Assembly (NCBI GenBank): GCA_017447005.1
Contig: JAFSOM010000045.1
Span: 1-6,789 of the forward strand
DNA: 6,789 bases
Reading direction: 5' to 3'
DNA from: Oscillibacter sp.
GTDB lineage: Bacteria; Bacillota; Clostridia; Oscillospirales; Oscillospiraceae
Part shown: in pieces, positions 1-6,664 of the stretch
Layout: the number at the start of each line of letters is the position of its first letter
Numbering within the stretch: the first letter of the stretch is position 1
Translations under genes and position numbers: made by a program
Notes under the pieces: generated by a model
The model's database searches: none
Seen by the model: the letters and a program-made list of their open reading frames with translations, nothing else
What the model was told of the DNA's origin: nothing

Positions 1-382
1 ACAGGCGCAGATTGCCCTTTTCCCGCGCCGCGTTCAACAGGCGCATATACTCCGCTTTCGTCAGTTCCCTGTCCTTGTCACGGTAAATCCGGCGTTGCGT
101 TTTTACCTGCTTGACGCGCAGATTGTCCCACGACATGAACGCGAGAAAGCTGTTGACCGCCGAAATCATCACGTTGACCGTACTGGCGGCGTTTTTCGCG
201 CTGATTTCCGCCTTCCAGAGAAGCAGACGCTCTTTCGTGACGCTCTTGTCCTCCGCAAGCCACTCGTAAAATGCCGTGAGCGCGTTCGCGTACTTCTGTA
301 CGGTCGATTCGCTGTGTTCCTCCATGCGCAGACTCTCCGCGTAGGACTGGATTTGCTCTTTTGTCATTGTATAAGTTTCCAT
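1..382 (-). CDS. Tyrosine recombinase (integrase), N-terminal part; truncated by the window edge
   Basis: The visible 127 residues begin METYTMTKEQIQSYAESL and read openly to position 1. They form the helical core-binding (SAM-like) domain of phage-type tyrosine recombinases at about residues 5-90. A linker with RDKDRELTKAEYMRLL (about 101-116) follows, which normally opens the catalytic domain. The catalytic Arg-His-Arg-Tyr residues lie outside the window, so activity cannot be judged. Such enzymes cut and rejoin DNA at specific sites. I chose the ATG at 382 because GGGAGG (388-393) lies 5 bases upstream; the adjacent ATG at 385 would leave only 2. The gene is co-oriented with the hsd genes but separated from hsdM by a strong terminator, so it is probably expressed separately. 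Close recombinase neighbours of Type I loci often invert or shuffle hsdS, but an island integrase is equally possible. The family assignment is firm; the role is inferred. Confidence 0.85.
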   Translation of the reverse strand, partial: METYTMTKEQIQSYAESLRMEEHSESTVQKYANALTAFYEWLAEDKSVTKERLLLWKAEISAKNAASTVNVMISAVNSFLAFMSWDNLRVKQVKTQRRIYRDKDRELTKAEYMRLLNAAREKGNLRL

Positions 383-401
383 CATGACCTCCCATGTCAT
401 G
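383..401 (-). promoter_or_regulatory. Inverted repeat enclosing the recombinase ribosome binding site
   Basis: CATGAC (383-388) and GTCATG (396-401) form a perfect 6-bp inverted repeat around a 7-base loop. On the transcript the GGGAGG ribosome binding site falls in the loop and the 3' arm, and the arm runs into the first ATG at 385. The repeat is seen directly. A role in limiting recombinase translation, or as a protein-binding site, is speculation, because a short repeat like this can arise by chance. Confidence 0.3.
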
Positions 402-427
402 CAATCATGTTTCCCGTTTCGTTTGGG

Positions 428-483
428 CAAAATAAAAGCCCGCCGCAAGACGCATTGTACAACATCCATGCGCTTTGCGGCGG
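428..483 (-). terminator. Intrinsic (Rho-independent) terminator after hsdM
   Basis: On the minus strand CCGCCGCAA (475-483) pairs perfectly with TTGCGGCGG (440-448). After one mismatch and one G-U pair, the stem continues with CGCAT/ATGCG (468-472 with 451-455) around a loop of about 12 bases. The U-rich run GCTTTTATTTT follows at 429-439. The stem starts 16 bases past the hsdM stop codon, so it should end the hsd transcript. The other strand lacks a U-tract directly after the stem, so it looks one-directional. Confidence 0.85.
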
Positions 484-499
484 ATTCGTATTCGCATTT

Positions 500-1990
500 T
501 TATTGCGCCCTCAATGATTTCAACTCGTTGACCACGCTTTTCAGTAAATCAAGCGCCTCTTCCAGTTGCGCGATTGCCTCCTCGCCGCTTTCCACCGGGT
601 CGGGGAGTTCCGCGTACTCCACCACGGACTCGTCCCGAATCAGGCCGAGGTCGAGACTGTTCCCCCGCTCCGCGATTTGCTCCCGGCTGAACACGCTCAA
701 CCGCTCATCCTGTACGGCGCGGCGGTCTGGCGCCTCGAACGCCGCCTCAAAGCCCGCGAAATGTTCCGCTTTCAGCGGGTTCGTCTTGCCGAACGACGGC
801 ATATTTGTGCGCAGGTCGTAGAACCACACTTCGCGGGTATTGCCCTTGTCCGACGCGCCCCGCGTGAAGAACAGCACATTCGTCTTGACGCCCTGCGCGT
901 AAAAAATGCCCGTTGGCAAGCGTAACACCGTATGCAAATTGCATTTGTCCATCAGGTCGGCGCGGATGCGTTCGCCGTCGCCGTCCGCGAACAGCACGTT
1001 GTCGGGCAACACGACCGCCGCCCGCGCCTTGCCGGACGCGTTCAGGCTTCTGTAGATATGCTGTAGGAAATTCAACTGCTTGTTGCTGGTCGAAAACGTC
1101 AGGTCGTCGCGTATGGCGCGTTCGCCGCCCTTTTTCGTGCCGAACGGCGGATTTGTCAAAACCACGTCGTAGCCTTTCATTTCCTTTCCGAGATTGGAGA
1201 GCGTGTCGCCGAGCAGAATTTCCCCCTGCATATCGTGCAGCATGGCGTTCATCAGCGCGAGACGGTGCGCGTCGTGGACGAGTTCGCAACCCGTGAACGC
1301 GTCGCCGCGCTCAAAGGCGGCGGTTTCCGCGTCGAGCGTAAAGAAGTTGTCGGTATGGTCTTTCACGTACTGGCTGGCGGCAATCATAAAGCCGAACGTC
1401 CCGCAGGCCGGGTCGTTGCAACGCTCCCCCGGTTGCGGCTTCGTGAGGCGAACCAAGGAAGTGATAAGGGGCCGGGGCGTGAAGTATTGTCCCGCGCCGG
1501 ACTTCTTTTCCTCCGCGTTTTTCGCCAGCAGCCCTTCGTACAGGTTGCCAAGCCCCTCCTCACGCGCCGAGAACCAGTCCAGCGCGTCAATGCTGGAAAT
1601 GATTTTGGCGAGGTTCTTCGGCTCGTCAATGTTCGTTGCCGCGCCCTGATAAATCTCCCGGACGCGCCCGGTACAGTGCTTTCCGAACAGGCGCAGAATG
1701 TCCTTGTAATAATTGTACTGCTCCAAGCCGGATTTCCCGCGCAACGTCTCCCACGAGTAGGACAACACAAGCCGCTTTTCGGCGTTTTCGGCCTCCTGTT
1801 CCGGCGTCAGGCTGTCGCCTTCCGCCAGCGCGACGCCCTCCGAAAAGCGTTTTTCGTTGTCGGTTTCGGCGGACATTTTCAGGAACAGCAGATACGTCAA
1901 TTCCGTGACGTACTGGTGATAGGTAATGCCGTCGTCGCGCAGTACGTTGCACAGATTCCAGAGTTTCGATACGATTTCCTGTGTGGTCAT
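500..1990 (-). CDS. hsdM: Type I restriction-modification system, DNA methyltransferase subunit (M)
   Basis: HsdM transfers a methyl group from S-adenosylmethionine to N6 of adenine within the site chosen by HsdS. It acts as an M2S methyltransferase and as part of the R2M2S restriction complex. The 496 residues match the usual family length. An HsdM N-terminal helical domain (about 5-140) precedes the signature GQYFTPRPL (168-176). The cofactor-binding motif I reads DPACGTFGF (193-201), and the catalytic motif IV is TNPPFG (279-284), typical of N6-adenine enzymes. PDNVLF (329-334) and LPTGIFY (358-364) follow. The C-terminus (about 457-495) is helical and probably contacts HsdS. Motif I usually reads GTGGF, so Phe199 is unusual. 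The ATG at 1990 has GGAGG (1998-2002) 7 bases upstream, just past the hsdS stop codon, 14 bp away. It is the last gene before the terminator. Identity is very secure. Confidence 0.97.
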   Translation of the reverse strand: MTTQEIVSKLWNLCNVLRDDGITYHQYVTELTYLLFLKMSAETDNEKRFSEGVALAEGDSLTPEQEAENAEKRLVLSYSWETLRGKSGLEQYNYYKDILRLFGKHCTGRVREIYQGAATNIDEPKNLAKIISSIDALDWFSAREEGLGNLYEGLLAKNAEEKKSGAGQYFTPRPLITSLVRLTKPQPGERCNDPACGTFGFMIAASQYVKDHTDNFFTLDAETAAFERGDAFTGCELVHDAHRLALMNAMLHDMQGEILLGDTLSNLGKEMKGYDVVLTNPPFGTKKGGERAIRDDLTFSTSNKQLNFLQHIYRSLNASGKARAAVVLPDNVLFADGDGERIRADLMDKCNLHTVLRLPTGIFYAQGVKTNVLFFTRGASDKGNTREVWFYDLRTNMPSFGKTNPLKAEHFAGFEAAFEAPDRRAVQDERLSVFSREQIAERGNSLDLGLIRDESVVEYAELPDPVESGEEAIAQLEEALDLLKSVVNELKSLRAQ

Positions 1991-2004
1991 GGGCTATCCT
2001 CCGA

Positions 2005-3336
2005 TTATCGCACAGTTACGGCAAAGTCCGCGCCTGCCTCTGACGGGTCATTCGTGCCGAGTTCGCCCCGGAACGCCCGCCCTAAAATTGCTCTTTTCAT
2101 AGCGTCAATGTTATCAATGACTTCTTGCGCCGCGCTTACAGTCTGGCTCTCTTTTGACAGCATATCCTCCGCAATTTCCGTAATTTTCGCTTGTTCCCGC
2201 AATCCGGGAAGGCTGATAGAAATTGCTCCCAATTCCTTTGAGTTGATATTGTGGATTCCCGCCGAAGATTTCGCCTTGAAAAACATCTGTGCGCGGGCGT
2301 TCGCGGAATTGAGATAAAGCAACAGGAAGCGCGGGTTTATCCTGTCGGACGGAACAATTTTAATCAGGAACGAAGCGTATGCGAAAGGCTTTGATAAAGC
2401 GGGAACCAACGCGCATTTCCCTACTAAATCGCGGCTTCCGTTTGACCGTATAATCAGGATGTCATTCTCGTTTACCTGATTTGTGCTTTCCACTTCCAGA
2501 CTGTTCAAAAATTTCATGTCGGAAAAATCAATTCCGTCATCGCCAATATTCGGAATGCGCAACACAGGCATACCCGGATATGAGTAGGCGCTTTTTTCGG
2601 AAGTCCCGTAGCGAAACCCTCCGACTACCTTTGAAAGCGTGGTCTTTTCCCAACTGTCCAGACTGATTCCGTTATGTTCCCGCCATTGCGCGGTCAATTC
2701 CCCGGTGAAAGCCCTGTGTAAAATCGCGGCTTTGCGCAGTTCAAACCCGTCAACGACCGCTTGCGCCTTCTCCCGCGTCGCGTCCAGCTTTGTGAACAGG
2801 CTTTCGATACGCTCCACAATGCGCTGTTGCTCCGCAAGCGGCGGAAGCGGGATAGGATAACTTGTTATATGCTTTGGTTGCGCCCTCATTAACGAACCGC
2901 CAATACCGGAGACATGAGATAACATAAACTCCCTGAAATAAGGGGATTTGAGACAATAGACCATGAAATCCGGGTCAATACGATTGTTTCTTATAACAAC
3001 CCATTCTGACGAGGCAAGCAATTCGTAATCAGTGCGTTTTGAAACTTTCCATACCCTGTTAATGTGCGGATTGATTTTGCAAAGCAAAACATCGTTTTTC
3101 TGTACGGACTGTTTAGATGAGCCGATTTCCGAACCGGGGATAATTTCGGGATAATTCGTTTCCATGCTGGGAACGCTGTACAGTTCAAAATACGCGTCCG
3201 GCTGATTTGCGGGGTCAACAGTATGCGGGCAATAGCGGTTAATTCCACCCAATTTTACCCACCGCCAGTTGTGCGGGATTTTATAGGGCTGTTCCGCCTC
3301 CGGCACAAACACGGGAGACAATTTGCTCTTAGGCAT
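2005..3336 (-). CDS. hsdS: Type I restriction-modification system, specificity subunit (S)
   Basis: HsdS selects the bipartite DNA target for both methylation and cleavage. The 443-residue protein has the full two-domain layout. Target-recognition domain 1 spans about 18-165, a central conserved helical spacer about 166-222, domain 2 about 229-378, and a distal conserved helical region about 379-427. The two conserved regions are an internal repeat: LPPLAEQQRI with AILHRAFTGEL (164-214) against LPGLREQAKI with AILGRAFRGEL (376-426), offset by 212 residues. It is therefore intact rather than a half-subunit. The target sequence cannot be read from the protein. The ATG at 3336 lies inside the end of the upstream gene (8-bp overlap) with GGAGG 6 bases upstream, suggesting coupled translation. 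DNA coding for both recognition domains is poorer in GC than the spacer and the neighbouring genes, consistent with domain exchange. Confidence 0.96.
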   Translation of the reverse strand: MPKSKLSPVFVPEAEQPYKIPHNWRWVKLGGINRYCPHTVDPANQPDAYFELYSVPSMETNYPEIIPGSEIGSSKQSVQKNDVLLCKINPHINRVWKVSKRTDYELLASSEWVVIRNNRIDPDFMVYCLKSPYFREFMLSHVSGIGGSLMRAQPKHITSYPIPLPPLAEQQRIVERIESLFTKLDATREKAQAVVDGFELRKAAILHRAFTGELTAQWREHNGISLDSWEKTTLSKVVGGFRYGTSEKSAYSYPGMPVLRIPNIGDDGIDFSDMKFLNSLEVESTNQVNENDILIIRSNGSRDLVGKCALVPALSKPFAYASFLIKIVPSDRINPRFLLLYLNSANARAQMFFKAKSSAGIHNINSKELGAISISLPGLREQAKITEIAEDMLSKESQTVSAAQEVIDNIDAMKRAILGRAFRGELGTNDPSEAGADFAVTVR

Positions 3337-3724
3337 TCAACGCCTCCATCAGCGTTTCCACGCTGTCAAAAGGGCCGTGCATATTCATGTCATGTTCCGC
3401 CGCGTCCATCGCCGCAAGCGTGGCCTCGTTCGCGCCCATGTCCAACGGGTCTTTGACAACCGGGGAATGTTCGTACATTGCGCACGGGTCCAAATCCACG
3501 CACCGCGCGGCGTCCCGCGTCCCGGTTACGTCCCACGCCGCCGCGCCGTTTATCACGGTCAGACGCTCCCGGAAAAACGTCTCGTCGGCCAGCGCGGAAA
3601 ATACGCCGCCCTGCTCAATCAACGGCTTGATGTCCGCTTTCCTCACGGAACCATCGTTGAAATAGGCGTATACGGTGAAATTGTCGCCCGGAATCACCTG
3701 TAGAACGCTCGGCACAATCTCCAT
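3329..3724 (-). CDS. DUF2442-type protein with RelB-like C-terminal tail, inside the hsd operon
   Basis: This 131-residue protein has no known biochemical function. Residues 1-87 fit DUF2442: a short beta-rich start, FNDGSVRKADIKPLIEQGG (22-40), ERLTVINGAAAWDV (53-66) and the ending VDLDPCAMYE (76-85). After a linker, residues 97-131 (ANEATLAAMDAAE ... GPFDSVETLMEALNA) resemble the C-terminal tail of RelB/DinJ-type antitoxins. DUF2442 proteins are often encoded beside DUF4160 in putative toxin-antitoxin pairs, but no DUF4160 or RelE-like toxin is visible here. It lies 18 bp after hsdR and its stop codon overlaps the hsdS start, so it should be co-transcribed and perhaps translationally coupled. 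The ATG at 3724 has GGGGGAG 4 bases upstream. A role in regulating the restriction system is possible but unproven. I am fairly sure of the N-terminal family and less sure of the tail. Confidence 0.8.
   Translation of the reverse strand: MEIVPSVLQVIPGDNFTVYAYFNDGSVRKADIKPLIEQGGVFSALADETFFRERLTVINGAAAWDVTGTRDAARCVDLDPCAMYEHSPVVKDPLDMGANEATLAAMDAAEHDMNMHGPFDSVETLMEALNA
3343..3347 (-). promoter_or_regulatory. hsdS ribosome binding site within the end of the DUF2442-type gene
   Basis: GGAGG lies 6 bases before the ATG at 3336 and is entirely inside the coding sequence of the preceding gene. It fixes the hsdS start and means that ribosomes finishing the small gene pass over it, which is the usual arrangement for coupled translation. 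Confidence 0.7.
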
Positions 3725-3742
3725 AGTTCTCCCCCTTCCGTA

Positions 3743-6508
3743 TTACGCGCTTTGTCCTCCGTCATCATACAGGAAACCGTTCAATTCCGCAAGCACATTT
3801 TTCAGGCGGTTGCGGAAAATGCGGTCAATGCGACGGAAACCGCCTTCCGCACGGAATCGCCCGTCCTCGTCGAACGTCGATTCCGTCAAGACCAGTTCCT
3901 CTAAAAGATAACTCTCCATACGGTCAATCCAGCGCAGTTCCTCCGGCGTGAAGTCGTGCGCGGCTTTCAGTTTTTTCACAGCCCCGCATATGCGTTCCTC
4001 ATGTCCGCGCAGTTCCGCCCCGATTGCATAGCGGCGTATCAGACTGACAATGTCCGCCGTGATTTCCTGATTGCTCATACGGGAGACCGCGCCGTTTAAC
4101 TGTAGAAGCGTAAAGCCCTCGCGTTCGAGCGTCAGACGCAGTTGTTTCAGGCTTTCGCGGGTCAGTTCCCCCGGACGCGTACAGAGTACGCGCAACGCCG
4201 TGATTTCGTTCAGGTTCTCCCGCAGATACGCCGAAAACGCCTCTAAATAATCCTCCGGCTTCTGTCCGCGCCCGTAGCCGCGCTCGTGCGACAGCAACTC
4301 GTCCGGCGCGTCGGAAATCACGACGTAGCGCGTAACGCCGCCCGTGCGCCCGTCCAAGAGCCGCAAGGCGTCCGCGTGGGACAGCAGAACGTCCCGCGCC
4401 TCTGGCGGCGTCGCGTTCCTGACGCGCTCAATGAACCGTTCCGGCGTCTCGCCCGTGACGCTTGCGAACTGTTCCCGCGTCCGTTCGTCCATGACGCGCC
4501 GCTTGCGCTGTAGCCGCGCAAGAATCTGATTGACCTGTTTTCCGATTTCTTTTTCTTCCGTCATGACCGCGAAGCCGTCCAGCAAGTCCGAAAATGTCGC
4601 CTGCGGGTTCACGGCCACGGGTTTCATGTCGCTGAACGGCGCGAGCGCGTCGTACACGCCCACGGGGTCGTAAATCTCGAAATGGTCTTTCTTGATTTCC
4701 TTACAAAGCCGCGTGGCGCGTCCCAACATCTGCTCGAACAGAATCCGCGACTTCACGCGCCGCATAAAGACCAGCGCCGTGATTTTCGGCACGTCCACGC
4801 CCGTCGAAAGCAAATCGACCGTGACTGCGATACTTGGAAAGCGTTCGTTTTTGAAGTTTTTAATAGCTTCCTCTATCCGTTTCTGATTTCCGTCGGCGGT
4901 GTAGCCCGTGATTTTTTGAATCGCTTCCCCGTCCAGTTCGCGCTCTTTGTAGATGTCCCGCAAAATGTTCACAATCCGGTCGGCGTGGGCGTCGTTGACC
5001 GCGAAAATGAGCGTCTTACCGTAAGTTTCCGGGGCTTCCGGGTGTAAGTCCCTGGCGATTTCCGTCAGCACGGCGCGGTCAAAGTTTTCGTTAATCACGT
5101 TGCGGTTGAAGTCGTCCACGTCAAAATCAAGCTCGTCGGCGATTTGCGCGCCGTCCGTGACGCTCCCCGTCGCCGGGTCTAACAGCGTCGCCGTGTCGCC
5201 TGCGTGATAGTGAATCCCCTCTGCGGACAGCCTTGTTTTCAATCTGTGGGGCGCGTCGCAGTCGGCGAGATAGCCGTCAACGACGGCTTCCGTGTAGCCG
5301 TACCGGAACACGGGCGGCCCAAAAATTTCCACGGTATGGAGCGCGGGCGTCGCGGTCAGGCCAATGCGAACCGCGTCGAAATAGGAAATCACGGCGCGGT
5401 ATTTGCTCTGGAAGTCGCGCTGGTCGCGGTACAGCGTCTCCGTTTCGCCCATCTCGCGGTCAAGGATGTAACCTCTGTGCGCCTCGTCCGCTATTACAAG
5501 GTCGTAATCCGTCACGCCCGGCACCGCGCCGTCTTCCGGGTACAGGATGCGCTTGACCATGCTCTGTACTGTGGCTATCTGTAGGCGGACGGTATCATCA
5601 TCGATAAATTCCCGCGCCCCGTCCGGCGTCCTGTCCTTCACGCCGCGAACCGTATAAATTTCGGTCAGCGTCTTGAGACTTTCCAGCCGGACTTCCTTGA
5701 ACGCGTCATACGCCTGCTCTCCGAGCGGGTTTCTGTCCACCAGAAACAGGACGCGCCGGAAGCGTCCGGATTTCAGGAAACGGTAAATCAGTCCCAGCGC
5801 GGTACGGGTTTTCCCGGTTCCGGTCGCCATTGCCAGCAGAATCTTACGGCGTCCCTCCGTGACGGCGTTTTCGGCGGCCTCAATCGCCCGGAGTTGGAAC
5901 GGGTACAGGTTCAAGCCGTCCTTGTCCCGCAGGAAGTCGCGGGACAGACTGCGCAGAGCGGAATTTCCGGCAACGTCGTTGCGTTCGAGCAGTTCCATAA
6001 TTCCCGTAGGGCTTGGCCAGCCCCGCAAGGGGCGCGGCGTATTATAACGGCTCCGCAAGTCCAGAAACCAGACGCCCGATTTGCTCTCCAACTGTTCGAC
6101 ATACGGCCTCCCGTTCGACGCGAACGCGAACGGGACTTGATATTTGTCCCATGTGTCGATAACGTATTCCGCGTCGGCCTCGCGGATGTGCGACGCGTAA
6201 TCCCGCCCCTGTCCGTCCAGAACGGCGGGTACGTCCTTGTCCGCCGCTTTCGCTTCCAGTACGGCGACCATGCGCGTACCGACAAACAGCGCGTAATCGA
6301 CGAAACCCCGCGTTCCCGTCGCGGCGTCCGTGGACCACTCCGCGATTGCGAGATTGCGTCCTTTGACGGGGCGCGTACCCTCGGAATGGCGCAGGCGTTT
6401 CGTGTCCGCCTCCCATCCCGCTCTTTTTAACTGTTCGTCAATCAGACGCCGCGTCTCCGCCTCCGGCGTTTCGTCGGAAGCGTCGCGGCGGTTGTTTTCC
6501 CATGCCAT
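3743..6508 (-). CDS. hsdR: Type I restriction-modification system, restriction subunit (R): translocase and nuclease
   Basis: HsdR joins the methyltransferase, pulls in unmodified DNA using ATP, and cuts it at a distance from the site. The 921 residues contain, in order, an HSDR_N nuclease domain with the PD-(D/E)XK residues Asp71 and Glu85-Ala-Lys87, then a superfamily 2 helicase core. Helicase motifs are ATGTGKT (228-234), DEAH (341-344), TATP (385-388), STGVDVP (568-574) and QMLGRATR (593-600). The region from about 740 to the end fits the EcoEI-type C-terminal domain that binds the M2S core, which suggests the EcoAI/EcoEI-like (type IB) branch. All catalytic motifs are intact and there is no frameshift. 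The ATG at 6508 has GGAGG (6516-6520) 7 bases upstream; an in-frame ATG at 6503 is less well placed. It starts 30 bases after the SDR remnant stop. I see no terminator between them and no convincing promoter, so transcription may enter from upstream. Confidence 0.97.
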   Translation of the reverse strand: MAWENNRRDASDETPEAETRRLIDEQLKRAGWEADTKRLRHSEGTRPVKGRNLAIAEWSTDAATGTRGFVDYALFVGTRMVAVLEAKAADKDVPAVLDGQGRDYASHIREADAEYVIDTWDKYQVPFAFASNGRPYVEQLESKSGVWFLDLRSRYNTPRPLRGWPSPTGIMELLERNDVAGNSALRSLSRDFLRDKDGLNLYPFQLRAIEAAENAVTEGRRKILLAMATGTGKTRTALGLIYRFLKSGRFRRVLFLVDRNPLGEQAYDAFKEVRLESLKTLTEIYTVRGVKDRTPDGAREFIDDDTVRLQIATVQSMVKRILYPEDGAVPGVTDYDLVIADEAHRGYILDREMGETETLYRDQRDFQSKYRAVISYFDAVRIGLTATPALHTVEIFGPPVFRYGYTEAVVDGYLADCDAPHRLKTRLSAEGIHYHAGDTATLLDPATGSVTDGAQIADELDFDVDDFNRNVINENFDRAVLTEIARDLHPEAPETYGKTLIFAVNDAHADRIVNILRDIYKERELDGEAIQKITGYTADGNQKRIEEAIKNFKNERFPSIAVTVDLLSTGVDVPKITALVFMRRVKSRILFEQMLGRATRLCKEIKKDHFEIYDPVGVYDALAPFSDMKPVAVNPQATFSDLLDGFAVMTEEKEIGKQVNQILARLQRKRRVMDERTREQFASVTGETPERFIERVRNATPPEARDVLLSHADALRLLDGRTGGVTRYVVISDAPDELLSHERGYGRGQKPEDYLEAFSAYLRENLNEITALRVLCTRPGELTRESLKQLRLTLEREGFTLLQLNGAVSRMSNQEITADIVSLIRRYAIGAELRGHEERICGAVKKLKAAHDFTPEELRWIDRMESYLLEELVLTESTFDEDGRFRAEGGFRRIDRIFRNRLKNVLAELNGFLYDDGGQSA

Positions 6509-6538
6509 AAGGCCGCCTCCCCTGATGTTGAGCGTTTG

Positions 6539-6664
6539 TCAGCTTTCCAGTTTCCAGCCGTGGTCGCCGTGATAAATCATAAGGCGCGTCATGCCGCCGT
6601 CAATACGGATGTTTTCCCCCGTGATGAATCCCGCCTTGTCGGAGCAGAGATACAGAACCACACC
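6539..6664 (-). pseudogene. C-terminal remnant of a short-chain dehydrogenase/reductase (SDR)
   Basis: Reading leftward from 6664, one frame gives GVVLYLCSDKAGFITGEN, then a segment containing IDGGMTR, and ends GDHGWKLES before a TGA at 6539-6541. LCSDKAGFITG followed by IDGG is the typical end of SDR oxidoreductases, which use NAD(P) to interconvert alcohols and ketones. The cofactor-binding Gly-rich loop and the Tyr-x-x-x-Lys active site are absent. Just upstream the frame meets two stop codons in a row (6665-6670), and the DNA no longer resembles an SDR. This is therefore about 40 residues of a protein normally near 250. It cannot be functional as it stands. It may be a true truncation by deletion or insertion, or an assembly misjoin near the contig end. 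The family call is good; the cause of the break is unknown. Confidence 0.75.

Noticed and set aside
384..821. Plus-strand open frame across the hsdM terminator
   Set aside because: It runs through the terminator hairpin and then opposite hsdM. Its Ser/Arg-rich translation looks like an antisense artefact.
1235..2317. Long plus-strand open frame (360 codons) opposite hsdM and the hsdS end
   Set aside because: It is antisense to two clear genes, spans the boundary between them, and its protein has no recognisable domain. Such frames are expected opposite GC-rich genes with strong codon bias.
6020..6033. GC-rich hairpin with a GCAA loop
   Set aside because: It lies inside hsdR, has only a 5-bp stem, and has no following U-tract in either direction. 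It is explained by the coding sequence.
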